A DNA stretch of 64,000 nt from Sphingobacteriales bacterium 44-15 (GTDB lineage: Bacteria; Bacteroidota; Bacteroidia; Chitinophagales; Chitinophagaceae), in the NCBI GenBank assembly GCA_001899685.1, contig MKWG01000029.1:89101-153100 (forward strand), written 5' to 3'. Under the pieces are notes generated by a model that had not been told where the DNA came from, did not search any database, and saw only the letters and a list, made by a program, of their open reading frames with translations. The translations under genes and the position numbers were made by a program. Shown one piece after another: positions 1-8,997 of this stretch (positions are counted from its first letter, which is position 1; the number at the start of each line of letters is the position of its first letter).

Positions 1-164
1 CAGGCAAAAGGATTTCCTTTATCCTTAATACTGACTATTCGGATTATACTCCAAACTTTAAAAATGTTCAAATGACAAGCAGTATCGGTACACAGGAAAC
101 CAATAACATGACACAGGAAATTCAAACAATAAATATCAGCGCCGGTATTGCCTTCAGGCTGTAG
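1..164 (+). CDS. C-terminal end of a probable outer-membrane beta-barrel protein (partial)
   Basis: An open frame enters from the left edge (full codons from position 3) and ends at TAG 162-164. The visible 53 residues alternate polar and hydrophobic positions and end in INISAGIAFRL, which resembles the last strand of a Bacteroidota outer-membrane barrel. The gene starts outside the window, so family and length cannot be judged. It converges on the DUF5916 gene, with a hairpin between them. Confidence 0.6.
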   Translation, partial: GKRISFILNTDYSDYTPNFKNVQMTSSIGTQETNNMTQEIQTINISAGIAFRL

Positions 165-237
165 TAACTATTATTGGTGAATAGTGAATGATGAGAGGTG
201 AAACGAGAAAGGTGAGAGGTGAGAGGTGAAACCGGTA

Positions 238-277
238 ATCAGCTATGAGCAAAGACAGCCCGCAGCTCATAGCTGAT
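238..277. terminator. Perfect 13-bp inverted repeat between convergent genes
   Basis: Arms at 238-250 (ATCAGCTATGAGC) and 265-277 are perfectly complementary around a 14-nt loop. Just before it, 172-233 holds unpaired GGTGAATAGTGAATG and tandem GGTGAGAGGTGAAA motifs that recur as inverted repeats elsewhere in the window. The location between converging stops suggests a bidirectional terminator. There is no clear T-run, so termination is inferred. Confidence 0.5.
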
Positions 278-283
278 AGCCCT

Positions 284-2470
284 CTACAGATTCCACCAGT
301 AATTAAACTTCAGCACAAAGGCTCTTGTTTTTACGGCAAAAGGACCGGGATAATAATTATCCGTATATACCAGGAACAGATCTGAAGCGGGTTTATACCG
401 CCATTGAAACCTTGCATTGATATTCAGGTTGTCCTGCTGCTCATTATACTGGACATACGTGGTCAGGAACAGGGTATTCGTAAACGTTATATCTATACGT
501 GGTCCCACGAGCAGGAAATCCTGGTGCCCCCAGGGCTGCGGCAGGCGCAGTTGGTTGTAACTGGCGCTCATGGTTATATTAACATAGGGCTGTACCCTGT
601 AACCTATATCGCCGGCTGCAGTCAGCAGGTGTCCCCCGGCATAATACCCGCCATACCTGAAGGAAGCAGTGCCGGTAAGCAGGTGCTGCGGCGCAGACAC
701 ATAATCAAAGCCCACGGTATTCCATTTAAATTTCTCTCCTGCAGCAATAGAATCCTTACCTGTGTTTGTGGGATCATAGGGATTCAGCAATTGTACATAA
801 TCATTTTGGGTAATGATATTAAGCGTGCTTTTTGAGCGGAATGTAAAGAGATAAGACAAAATATTGGAATAATCCGTTTTGCCAAAAGCATTATTGAAAT
901 AAAGATTGCTGTTGAACTGTGGTCCATGACTCAGGAGATTTCCCCCTTTAGGAAAGAAATAATATGTAACGGACGGATTCAGCTTGAAATAACCACGACG
1001 GGGCACGTATCCCACTTCCGCGGTATAATCTTTGCCCACATGCTGAAACTGTCCCAGGATCAGCCAGTGCCGGCTGCTGTGCTGGAGATGAGCTGCCTGT
1101 ATCCAGTCATCATTCCCCGCTCCGGGCTGGAAAGATTTCAGCATCATTGCCTTTCCCGTCCACACATTGTTGGAGGAAGCCAGGTTATACTCCAGCCCGA
1201 GATTCTTGTTGTACGTTGAATAAAGTTGTTTACCGTCGTCATTGCCATTACTACTATTGGGATGGTAATTAATAGAAGCCTTATCAATATACAACACCCC
1301 TATATTGGAGCGTTTAAAAACCTTTCGCTGCAACGATACCACGGCAAAATTCTGCGAGGGTAGTCCTGTTTCCTCCACTTCCGCAGTTTGCATATCCATT
1401 ACACCAATACGTGTATTCTTATCCAGCTTTCCGCTCAGTCTTGCGCCAAAATTAATAGGCACACCCAGCCCTATCCTCCTTGAAAAGAAAGGCCTGATAT
1501 CGGCATATCCGAAATTAGCAAACAGGTCGCCATTCTCTAAGAAGAACTGTCTGCGCTCGGGAAAGAAAAGCTCAAACCTGCTCAGGTTGGTAACCTGTTT
1601 ATCTACTTCCACCTGCGAAAAATCCGGGCGGTAGGTAAGATCAAGATTGAGTGAAGGACCAAGTGAAACCTTTACATCGCCTCCAATATTCTTATCCCAT
1701 ACCACTTTGCTGCCGGTAACATAATTTTTGGAAAGTCCGCCAAGCACATAAGGAATAACGGAAATATTAGAGCGCGGGGCAGGCGGGGCATCATCCCACA
1801 CTAACGTGCCGGTATAAGCCAGCGCAGCAGTAGGGAACTGCCGTGGTACCGGTGTCCAGCTCGACTTCTCTGTTGTCTTAAGATCATTGCGGGAGAAATT
1901 GATCCCCCATTGCTTTGCATCTTTTTTATACCTGATGGTCTTAAACGGGATGGCTGCTTCAAAAACCCATTTATCCCCGTAATTCTTCACTGCTGAAACC
2001 CATTTATTATCCCAGTTAAGATCCACTTTCGAGCCTTCGTACATCGTACCGTCCCACTGTGCGCCATACGCGTTCGCTCCAAAGGCAAACCCTGTGGTCT
2101 GATCTTCAAACGGATCAATAAATACCAGGAAATTATCATTTTTCAGAAAAGCAAAATCACGCCGCAAAGACTCTACCATCAGCCTCGTGCCGGCCGGATT
2201 GTAACAAACAGCGAGTAAATACACATTGTTCTGGTCATACGTCATGCTCACATCGGTGCGTACCCCGGCCGCACTGGTATCCATAGGTAACACCATATAA
2301 AAATTGCTGGCAACCTGCGCCTCTTTCCATGCCTGCTCATCCGCTATACCATCAATCCTGACGGGAGACAAAGTTTTGCTGATATGGTATTGAAAGGATG
2401 CATTCTTTTTTTGAGCGTGAACGGAACAGAGAAGAAGAGATGACAAAAGAGCAATTAATAAACGATTCAA
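284..2470 (-). CDS. DUF5916 / CBM9-like N-domain envelope protein
   Basis: The 728-residue product has a signal peptide (residues 1-19, cut near VHA-Q). A CBM9-like beta-sandwich domain at about 30-225 contains the PVRIDGIADEQAWKEA motif. A DUF5916 domain follows to the C-terminus, with the family motif RRQFFLENGDLF and beta-rich sequence suggesting an outer-membrane barrel. Members of this family are common in Bacteroidota, and their substrate is not known. The start is TTG at 2470: an in-frame TAA lies five codons upstream and no ATG precedes the signal peptide. The gene is transcribed away from the DUF4442 gene's end and has no obvious operon partner. Confidence 0.85.
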   Translation of the reverse strand: MNRLLIALLSSLLLCSVHAQKKNASFQYHISKTLSPVRIDGIADEQAWKEAQVASNFYMVLPMDTSAAGVRTDVSMTYDQNNVYLLAVCYNPAGTRLMVESLRRDFAFLKNDNFLVFIDPFEDQTTGFAFGANAYGAQWDGTMYEGSKVDLNWDNKWVSAVKNYGDKWVFEAAIPFKTIRYKKDAKQWGINFSRNDLKTTEKSSWTPVPRQFPTAALAYTGTLVWDDAPPAPRSNISVIPYVLGGLSKNYVTGSKVVWDKNIGGDVKVSLGPSLNLDLTYRPDFSQVEVDKQVTNLSRFELFFPERRQFFLENGDLFANFGYADIRPFFSRRIGLGVPINFGARLSGKLDKNTRIGVMDMQTAEVEETGLPSQNFAVVSLQRKVFKRSNIGVLYIDKASINYHPNSSNGNDDGKQLYSTYNKNLGLEYNLASSNNVWTGKAMMLKSFQPGAGNDDWIQAAHLQHSSRHWLILGQFQHVGKDYTAEVGYVPRRGYFKLNPSVTYYFFPKGGNLLSHGPQFNSNLYFNNAFGKTDYSNILSYLFTFRSKSTLNIITQNDYVQLLNPYDPTNTGKDSIAAGEKFKWNTVGFDYVSAPQHLLTGTASFRYGGYYAGGHLLTAAGDIGYRVQPYVNITMSASYNQLRLPQPWGHQDFLLVGPRIDITFTNTLFLTTYVQYNEQQDNLNINARFQWRYKPASDLFLVYTDNYYPGPFAVKTRAFVLKFNYWWNL

Positions 2471-2514
2471 AGCTAAACTATTTTATATCAGTGTGCCGGA
2501 AAGATAAGCATAGT

Positions 2515-2991
2515 TTATTTATTCCTCACTTTAAGCGACCAGGTAAAAGAAAATTCAGCTATCATTTCACCCGCCTCGTTAGTTCCGGTTGATTTCACGG
2601 TAATAATATTATTGCCATTAGCAGCAATGGCTTCTTCCACGGCATCCCGGAGCGCTATACCATCGCGGCAGACAAAGGTAGTAACAGCAGTTGCCTTTTT
2701 ATAGTATTCCGCGGTCATATCTGTTATAAGCATAGAAACAGAAGGACTGCGCTTATAGATATGCGATAGTGTAAGCGCCCCCGTGCTCATTTCCGCCGCC
2801 ATGGCAAGACAGGCAAAATACGTGGAGCGAAAGGGGTTCTTTGAAAACCATTTATATGGCACTGTCACCGCACACTTTTCTTCCGAAATATATTTTATTC
2901 TTACACCGGCAAAATAAGCGCTGGGCAAATTGAACAACAGGAACAGCCTGAACTTCAGCGGATGGCGCACCATTTTCATAAAAGCATTCAT
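2515..2991 (-). CDS. DUF4442 hotdog-fold thioesterase-like protein
   Basis: The 158-residue protein fits DUF4442, a hotdog-fold family related to acyl-CoA thioesterases. Typical features are VPYKWFSKNPFRSTYFACLAMAAEMSTG in the central helix region (positions 60-90, quoted in part) and beta strands such as SVSMLITDMTAEYYKKA. There is no signal peptide, so it is probably cytosolic. The ATG at 2991 follows the protease gene by 12 nt, and the two are likely co-transcribed. The substrate is unknown. Confidence 0.8.
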   Translation of the reverse strand: MNAFMKMVRHPLKFRLFLLFNLPSAYFAGVRIKYISEEKCAVTVPYKWFSKNPFRSTYFACLAMAAEMSTGALTLSHIYKRSPSVSMLITDMTAEYYKKATAVTTFVCRDGIALRDAVEEAIAANGNNIITVKSTGTNEAGEMIAEFSFTWSLKVRNK

Positions 2992-3003
2992 ACAAGCAAT
3001 TTA

Positions 3004-4614
3004 TTACCGTTGTTTGCTTATTTCCACTATGCAGGCAGCTACCTGGTCGTCTGTAGCAGAACCGGAAAATTTTATCGTCCCGGTATTGGTGCTTTCATAG
3101 CGAATTGCGGGGGAATTATCCTTACGGAAAGTATTATTTACGCGGACGGCATAATCTGTTTGCGGCTGCTGGCTGATGGTTTTGTTGATATTGTACCAGT
3201 CCAGCGGGCGCTTGCTTACCACTACTACCATCATATCTTTTGTGCCGATGCTATCCGGCTCCAGGCTTTTATTTTTAGGAAAAAGCCGGTATCCTGTGAT
3301 CCCGCAAAACGGTGAATATTTGGTTTGCGTGGGATCAGAAGCTTCAGGATAAGGAAATAAAGTATAGCTGGTACCATCTGTTTCTTTACCAAAAATATAG
3401 GTATAGCATTCCGTAGTGTTCTTCACTTCCATTTTGAATCGTATGCCGGTCTTTACCGGCGCTACCGTTTCAAAACGATTGGCTGAAGTTAATTTAAGAG
3501 GAACATATCCTTTAGATACCGTATGTTTTCCATCATATTGCACTTCCATCAAACCGATCTCACAGCTAAAAGGAGCGTTTGCTGCTGTGCCCACTTTGTT
3601 CATTGGCTCCAGTCCGTAGGCTTCTCTTACATAAGTTTTAAAGTCGGGATACCTCACCCAGGCAAAACCATTATTACCCCATTCGGGGCCCCAGCTATTC
3701 ATGATCAGGAATGAGCCGCCATATTTTTTATCATCATAGCCTACCACGCATTGCGCATGCCCTCCAAAGCCCATCATAGAAGCGTCCCCGGGTTCGGGAT
3801 ACCATACATCTTTACCCATCATCTGCTGCATATAGCTTTCGCCAACCATCATCCCTATCACCACGGGCGCGCCCTGTGCAAGATTTTCCCTGATAGCGCG
3901 CATATCAATCTCGTCAGTATTATCGCCTTTTGTAAGCCGGTTAAAGCCACGCATTTTAAACTGTGCAGCTTCCTGAATCAATGTTCCGCTTGGTTTTTCG
4001 GTACAATTCTGATCGGTATAGGGAAATACATCATAGGGTACGGATCCCTGCTTGGTCATATACTCCATGGCCCGGAGAATGTAGGATCCCTGGCAGCCTT
4101 CCAGCCCTATCTGGTTGTATAAAAAAGCCGGGCTGAATTTGAGCTGATCCGCATTTTGCCCGGTACGGGATGCCTCCAGTATGGTTCTTGCACCATAGGC
4201 GCTGCTCCATGCCACGCAACTGCCCTGTTGTCCCTGGTTGCCTACAGACGGTGCATAACGCTGAAGATTAGTTGCCTCAGGTAATGGGTTTTTAGTGTTA
4301 TCATCATCTAAAGACTCATAAATATTCGCCTTGGCAAATTGTTTGGGATCCAGTATGCCACCTGTTGACAGCAAGCCTCCGGCCTGGCTCAGTAAGCCTC
4401 CGCAGCCACCCTGCCCCATAAAGAAATAAGCCCCGATACCAATAGCGGCAATCACCAAAATACCCTTAAATCCGAAAATACGGAGGAGCAAAGGTAAAAA
4501 AGCGAGAAGACCGCCACCCCCGCCTCCGGGCAGGCGCCCACCGCCGCCTCTTCCGCCATCGTCATTGAATTGTTCGGGCTGATCCGGCTGATCATCTGTC
4601 ATTCGTATAGGCAT
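3004..4614 (-). CDS. Membrane-anchored papain-like (C1) cysteine protease
   Basis: The 536-residue protein starts with a hydrophilic Gly-rich tail (1-36) and a hydrophobic segment at about 37-66, so it is probably membrane-anchored with the protease domain outside. The papain domain runs from about 115 to 335. The motif NQGQQGSC gives oxyanion Gln127 and nucleophile Cys133; GGHAQCVVGYDD gives His286; FLIMNSWGPEWG gives Asn306. The catalytic set is therefore complete. The 180-residue C-terminal part is beta-rich and contains no domain I recognise. There is no typical propeptide between anchor and catalytic domain. Its substrate is unknown. Confidence 0.85.
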   Translation of the reverse strand: MPIRMTDDQPDQPEQFNDDGGRGGGGRLPGGGGGGLLAFLPLLLRIFGFKGILVIAAIGIGAYFFMGQGGCGGLLSQAGGLLSTGGILDPKQFAKANIYESLDDDNTKNPLPEATNLQRYAPSVGNQGQQGSCVAWSSAYGARTILEASRTGQNADQLKFSPAFLYNQIGLEGCQGSYILRAMEYMTKQGSVPYDVFPYTDQNCTEKPSGTLIQEAAQFKMRGFNRLTKGDNTDEIDMRAIRENLAQGAPVVIGMMVGESYMQQMMGKDVWYPEPGDASMMGFGGHAQCVVGYDDKKYGGSFLIMNSWGPEWGNNGFAWVRYPDFKTYVREAYGLEPMNKVGTAANAPFSCEIGLMEVQYDGKHTVSKGYVPLKLTSANRFETVAPVKTGIRFKMEVKNTTECYTYIFGKETDGTSYTLFPYPEASDPTQTKYSPFCGITGYRLFPKNKSLEPDSIGTKDMMVVVVSKRPLDWYNINKTISQQPQTDYAVRVNNTFRKDNSPAIRYESTNTGTIKFSGSATDDQVAACIVEISKQR

Positions 4615-4651
4615 GCTGTAATTTTTATATCACCTAAATTAATGAGAATTT

Positions 4652-6592
4652 TTATTTTTCAGCATTGTAAGCATTTATTCCGCAACTGAGCCAGTCCCGG
4701 TACTCTTTTGCATCTGGGGTATAGCCGACAGGATAGGTCATCAGCTCACCCGACGTATTTAATATTGCATACAAAGGCTGGGTTACCTGCCCGAAATTTT
4801 CCGACTGGAAAGTAGCCCATTTATCCCCGATGGTAATGATCTCCTTTCGTTTACCATCTTTAAAAGTATAAGTAAATCTTTCCGCCGCCGGCAGCTTTTT
4901 CCGGTCGTCAACATATAAGGATACCAGGATGAATTTTTCATTAAGCAGCGCCGCTATCTCCGGTTTTGTCCATACCTGCTCTTCCATCTTACGGCAGTTG
5001 ACGCACGCCCAGCCCGTAAAATCTATCAGGATGGGTTTCTGTTCTTTTTTAGAAAGCTCAACGGCTTTTTCAAAATCATTGATCACAGCGGGCTCTACGC
5101 CTTTATGCTTTACATTTTCTTTTCCATATATACTATAGCTTAACGGAGGTGGGAATCCGCTCAGCAGCTTTAAATTGGCATACACCGATGAGGTTACTCC
5201 CGGTATAAGATATATTGCAAACAAAATGGCTATACCGCCTGCAATTTTTCTTCCCGGTGCGATCTTCTGCCCTTTCTCATCATGCGGAAGCCTCAGCCAG
5301 CCGAAAAGATAGGCTGCCAGCCCCAGCGCAACAATGATCCATATACCAATAAAAACCTCGCGTTTTAATAATCCCCAATGCTCCACAAGGTCGGCATTCG
5401 AAAGGAACTTGAAAGCCAGCGCCAGCTCTGCAAAAGCCAGAATCTTTTTAACGGTATCGAGCCAGCCGCCACTCTTTGGTAAGGACTTCAGCCAGTTGGG
5501 AAACATGGCAAAGAGCGCAAAAGGCAAAGCCAGCGCGACGCCGAAGCCGGCCATACCTGCGGTAAGCGACCATGCGCCATTAGCGGCAGTGCCCACGAGC
5601 AATGTGCCGAGAATAACGCCTGTGCAGGAAAAAGAAACGATCACAAGGGTAAGCGCCATAAAAAATATACCGCTGATACTGTTCAGCCCGCTTTTGGCAT
5701 CTGCCTTTCCCGCTATACCTGCCGGTAAAGTGATTTCAAAAAAGCCAAAAAAAGAAATGGCGAAAATGATAAATACTATAAAGAAGAAAACATTCAGCCA
5801 GGCATTGGTTGAAATATTATTGAATATCTCTGGCTGCACATTACCGATTATATGGAATGGAATACTGGCCGCTACATAGATGAGCAATATGAAGAACCCA
5901 TACAATATCCCGTTCTTTATCGCCTGTGATCTGTTGGCTGCACGATTAGTAAAAAAAGAAACCGTTACCGGCACCATAGGAAATACGCAGGGCGTAAGCA
6001 ATGCGATCAGCCCGCCGCCCAGTCCCAGCAGGAAGATCGTAAATATCCCTGCGCCGGCGGCATGCGCTTCTCCACAGGGTTTTACCGGGTGCTGCAGATC
6101 AACGTTCTTCAATGTAATGCTTTCTGCAGCACTGCTTTCCATGCCTCCTTCCAGGGGAACGGTCTGCACCTCGTTTACCGGTAAAAATTCCGTATCATTG
6201 GAAACAAAGCCCTTCAGCTCAATCTTTAACGCAGCCGGAATATTCCCCTGTATTTTTATTTTTTGCGAGAGCTCAATTATACCGTCTTTATATACAAGCA
6301 ATTTCCGGTTGTCAAATACCGGATCGGCTACAGTAAGAGGGGCAGGTGATACCGGCGACCCATCTTCCGTAATATTTTCATTATCCCAGCTCAGCCTTAG
6401 CTGTTCGATCCCCGTGCCGGCATCATCCTGCGCATACGCGTGCCAGCCCGGAGCAAGAGTTATCCTGGCTGTAATGGTATAAGAAGCATTATCATTCTTC
6501 TTAGCGGATAGTTCCCAATGCAAAACATTATCCTGTGCGGGTAAAAACAATGGTGCAAACATGCACAGTGCCAGCGTAGCGATCCATTTCAT
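4652..6592 (-). CDS. dsbD: DsbD-type thiol:disulfide interchange protein
   Basis: DsbD moves reducing equivalents from cytosolic thioredoxin across the inner membrane to periplasmic proteins. All three parts are visible in 646 residues: a signal peptide and N-terminal DsbD-alpha-like domain with a possible redox Cys (KPCGEAH); eight-helix CcdA-like transmembrane core with the two key cysteines (LLTPCVFPMVP and SFSCTGVILG); and a C-terminal thioredoxin domain with FTGWACVNCRKMEEQ, i.e. a CVNC active site. The open frame reaches 6655 but would overlap scpA. The ATG at 6592, which directly begins a signal peptide 10 nt after the scpA stop, is preferred. Confidence 0.9.
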   Translation of the reverse strand: MKWIATLALCMFAPLFLPAQDNVLHWELSAKKNDNASYTITARITLAPGWHAYAQDDAGTGIEQLRLSWDNENITEDGSPVSPAPLTVADPVFDNRKLLVYKDGIIELSQKIKIQGNIPAALKIELKGFVSNDTEFLPVNEVQTVPLEGGMESSAAESITLKNVDLQHPVKPCGEAHAAGAGIFTIFLLGLGGGLIALLTPCVFPMVPVTVSFFTNRAANRSQAIKNGILYGFFILLIYVAASIPFHIIGNVQPEIFNNISTNAWLNVFFFIVFIIFAISFFGFFEITLPAGIAGKADAKSGLNSISGIFFMALTLVIVSFSCTGVILGTLLVGTAANGAWSLTAGMAGFGVALALPFALFAMFPNWLKSLPKSGGWLDTVKKILAFAELALAFKFLSNADLVEHWGLLKREVFIGIWIIVALGLAAYLFGWLRLPHDEKGQKIAPGRKIAGGIAILFAIYLIPGVTSSVYANLKLLSGFPPPLSYSIYGKENVKHKGVEPAVINDFEKAVELSKKEQKPILIDFTGWACVNCRKMEEQVWTKPEIAALLNEKFILVSLYVDDRKKLPAAERFTYTFKDGKRKEIITIGDKWATFQSENFGQVTQPLYAILNTSGELMTYPVGYTPDAKEYRDWLSCGINAYNAEK

Positions 6593-6602
6593 AATCCGGT
6601 GT

Positions 6603-7391
6603 TTACTCTTCCGGGGAAGGCATATCTTCCGCAATATCTTCTTCGCGGTGCTCATTCCACTCTATAATAAAATTATTGCGCCCTTCACCGGTAATGATGG
6701 TCATATATTTTTGCTGCACCAGTTCGAGCATTGACAGGAAAAGAAAAATGGCGTGAATACGGTTTTCGCATACGTTGAAGATCTTTTCAAACGTAACGGT
6801 TTTCTCTGTCATTACCATATCCATCATATACTCCCTGCTACTCTCCATGGTATAGTTGTAGCTATATACCACATGCTGGGGCTTGTTGTTACGGTCGTAT
6901 ACTTTCTGCATTACCTTTTCAAAAGCTTTCATCAGCTTAAACATGGTAATGGTTTGTATTTCCGTGCCTTCACCGGCTTCTTCTCCTATCTGCGTTATTT
7001 CTTTCTGGATATTTCCTCTCTTCACCATCAGCATACGCACCGCTTCCATCTCAGCCATGCGGGCGGAAGCTTCTTTAAATCTTTTATATTCAAGCAGCTT
7101 GTCTACCAGTTCCTGGCGGGGATCTATTTCATTACCCTGCGCATCCAGTTCCTTACGCGGTAGCAGCATCTTCGCCTTAATGCGCATCAGCGTGGATACA
7201 AACAGGATAAACTCGCTGCTCAGCTCTATATTCAGCTCTTCCGCATTATGCATATAGCTTACAAAATCGTTTATGATCTTTGATATCTGTATATCATAAA
7301 TATCAAGCTCATCTCTTTCAATAAAGAACAGCAGGAGGTCGAAAGGGCCTTCAAACTGGGGGAGCTTTATCTGGTATGATTCCGTATTCAC
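6603..7391 (-). CDS. scpA: Segregation and condensation protein A
   Basis: ScpA is the kleisin that bridges SMC heads in bacterial condensin. The 262-residue protein opens with the diagnostic QFEGPFDLLLFFIERDELDIYDIQISKI and ends in a winged-helix region, with a long helical middle part. Length fits the family. The start codon is GTG at 7391: an in-frame TAA lies four codons upstream and no ATG is available. scpB and smc are not in the window, so the gene is detached from its partners and instead precedes dsbD by 10 nt. Confidence 0.92.
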   Translation of the reverse strand: MNTESYQIKLPQFEGPFDLLLFFIERDELDIYDIQISKIINDFVSYMHNAEELNIELSSEFILFVSTLMRIKAKMLLPRKELDAQGNEIDPRQELVDKLLEYKRFKEASARMAEMEAVRMLMVKRGNIQKEITQIGEEAGEGTEIQTITMFKLMKAFEKVMQKVYDRNNKPQHVVYSYNYTMESSREYMMDMVMTEKTVTFEKIFNVCENRIHAIFLFLSMLELVQQKYMTIITGEGRNNFIIEWNEHREEDIAEDMPSPEE

Positions 7392-7465
7392 TGTAGTTAT
7401 TTAAAAGGTTACGTCCCGCAGGCATTATATTGCCGGTGCGGGACGCAACAAATGTAGGAAAGAAA

Positions 7466-8422
7466 TTAGTTTTTGAACCGGTAAGCCAGCCCGATACCCA
7501 TTAACTCTTTCAACTGAGGCTTGGGACCACGCTCATTCCCGTCTTTATCAACAGATTTTACATCATCATCATAGATCATATCAAGCGAAAGGCTGACTGT
7601 TATGAGCTTTGTAACCTTTACCAGCAGCACATTGGTCATATACAGGTCAATATTCTGCGGGTTTTTCAGATAATTAGAGAAAAGATCAAGCCTTCCCTGG
7701 TAAGATGCATTTTCGCTGATCTTAGCTTTATAATTAACTGAAGCAAAAGCGCCAAATTCTGTTTTTATCTTTTTTCCGGGATCAACGCCGTAGGCGCCAA
7801 CAGAAGATAAAGAATCATTGCCGACGATGGTCCACCTTGCTGTAGCCGGGGAAAGAGAAACCGAAAATCTTTCCGACGGCTGATAAGAGATATTGGGCGA
7901 TACCAGGACATAACCGGGCGCCATAAAATCTGAGGTCATTATCTTATTCTTATCATCAGGGTAGGCATATCCTTTTGCAAACTGTGTCCTGAAATTGACC
8001 AACATGCCGGCATACCAGTTCTTTTTGCTGATCTGGTAACCGTATTTAGAAAGAAAGTCAATCCTGTCATCTGCTTTTCGTGTACCCAGGCTGGTTGTGT
8101 TAACGAGACCATAAGCAAGATCCAGTGTATTATCCCATATATGTTTGTCTTTTTTGTAATATGCATACAGACTCACAAGAGAAGCTATGGATAAAGAAGA
8201 TTTATCACCCCCTGCCGCCCAGTTACTCAATGCGCCCTGGTTTACATTCACACTCAGTAATCCGCCTGTTTTCCATATTTTAGGGATCGTGTCATTGGGG
8301 TCTTTCGTAATATTCTTATTGCTCTCATCTTTCAGCCCTTTTACAGTTTCATCCTGGGCAAATAGTTGTGCCGAAAATAACAAAGAGAAACATAGCATTA
8401 CACTCCATGTAATTTTTTTCAT
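7466..8422 (-). CDS. DUF3078 secreted/outer-membrane protein
   Basis: The 318-residue protein has a signal peptide ending LFA-QDE. The body matches the Bacteroidota family DUF3078, e.g. IWKTGGLLSVNVNQGALSNWAAGG followed by beta-strand-rich sequence with DFLSKYGYQISKKNWYAGM. The C-terminus IGLAYRFKN is typical of a last barrel strand, so an outer-membrane barrel is likely. Function is unknown. It stands alone between the mscL terminator and scpA. Confidence 0.85.
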   Translation of the reverse strand: MKKITWSVMLCFSLLFSAQLFAQDETVKGLKDESNKNITKDPNDTIPKIWKTGGLLSVNVNQGALSNWAAGGDKSSLSIASLVSLYAYYKKDKHIWDNTLDLAYGLVNTTSLGTRKADDRIDFLSKYGYQISKKNWYAGMLVNFRTQFAKGYAYPDDKNKIMTSDFMAPGYVLVSPNISYQPSERFSVSLSPATARWTIVGNDSLSSVGAYGVDPGKKIKTEFGAFASVNYKAKISENASYQGRLDLFSNYLKNPQNIDLYMTNVLLVKVTKLITVSLSLDMIYDDDVKSVDKDGNERGPKPQLKELMGIGLAYRFKN

Positions 8423-8460
8423 AGTTCAAATTTTTCGCGAAAATAAATAAAAACCCTTCT

Positions 8461-8478
8461 CAACAATTATCATTGTTG
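8461..8478 (-). terminator. Hairpin terminator after mscL
   Basis: CAACAAT (8461-8467) and ATTGTTG (8472-8478) form a 7-bp stem with a TATC loop. Read on the minus strand it is followed by a T-rich run (8436-8456), as in a Rho-independent terminator, 45 nt past the mscL stop. Confidence 0.4.
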
Positions 8479-8522
8479 TTATGCATATGCCAATTCAAAA
8501 TCGTGCCACAGTACTTTGAAAG

Positions 8523-8894
8523 CTATCCTTTCTTCAACTCGTCCCTGATTTCCATCAGCAGTTGATCGGTTGAAGACGGACCTGCAGGTGGAGGAGGAGT
8601 CTTCTTTACGACAGCATTCATTGATTTAATAATTATAAATAAAACAAAAGCTATGAGTATAAAGTCAATCACTGCTTGCAAAAAACCACCTATAGGAAAT
8701 ATAGTTTGCCCTACTGTGAGTTTAATATCGGAAACGCCGCCTTTGCCAACAACAAGACTGATGATCGGCATAATAATAGTATCAGTAAGCGCTGTTACAA
8801 TTTTACCAAAAGCGCCTCCAATGATAACAGCCACAGCAAGGTCAACAATATTACCTTTCATGGCAAATTCTTTGAATTCTTTAAAGAAGCCCAT
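8523..8894 (-). CDS. mscL: Large-conductance mechanosensitive channel
   Basis: MscL opens under membrane tension to release solutes on osmotic downshock. The 123-residue protein shows the N-terminal amphipathic helix, TM1 with NIVDLAVAVIIGGAFGKIVTAL (positions 15-36), the periplasmic loop, TM2 (FLQAVIDFILIAFVLFIII), and a charged C-terminal helix after a PPPPAG linker. Length is close to the usual 130-150. It is monocistronic with its own putative terminator. Confidence 0.95.
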   Translation of the reverse strand: MGFFKEFKEFAMKGNIVDLAVAVIIGGAFGKIVTALTDTIIMPIISLVVGKGGVSDIKLTVGQTIFPIGGFLQAVIDFILIAFVLFIIIKSMNAVVKKTPPPPAGPSSTDQLLMEIRDELKKG

Positions 8895-8997
8895 AATTCT
8901 TGATTTTAGATGATTGAATATTTAGCAATGATTGAGCACACGATTACAGGAAGCGCGGCATTCAGGATGGATATTGAAAATTATTTACGGCACTATG

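Noticed and set aside
404-1634. Plus-strand open frames opposite the DUF5916 gene
   Set aside because: They are antisense to a well-supported coding region, have no recognisable domains, and show Cys/Ser/Ile-rich composition typical of shadow frames.
2471-2480. TAGCTTTG-like box at the DUF5916 TTG start
   Set aside because: The box overlaps the start codon, which leaves no leader; I could not combine it with this start and took it as coincidence.
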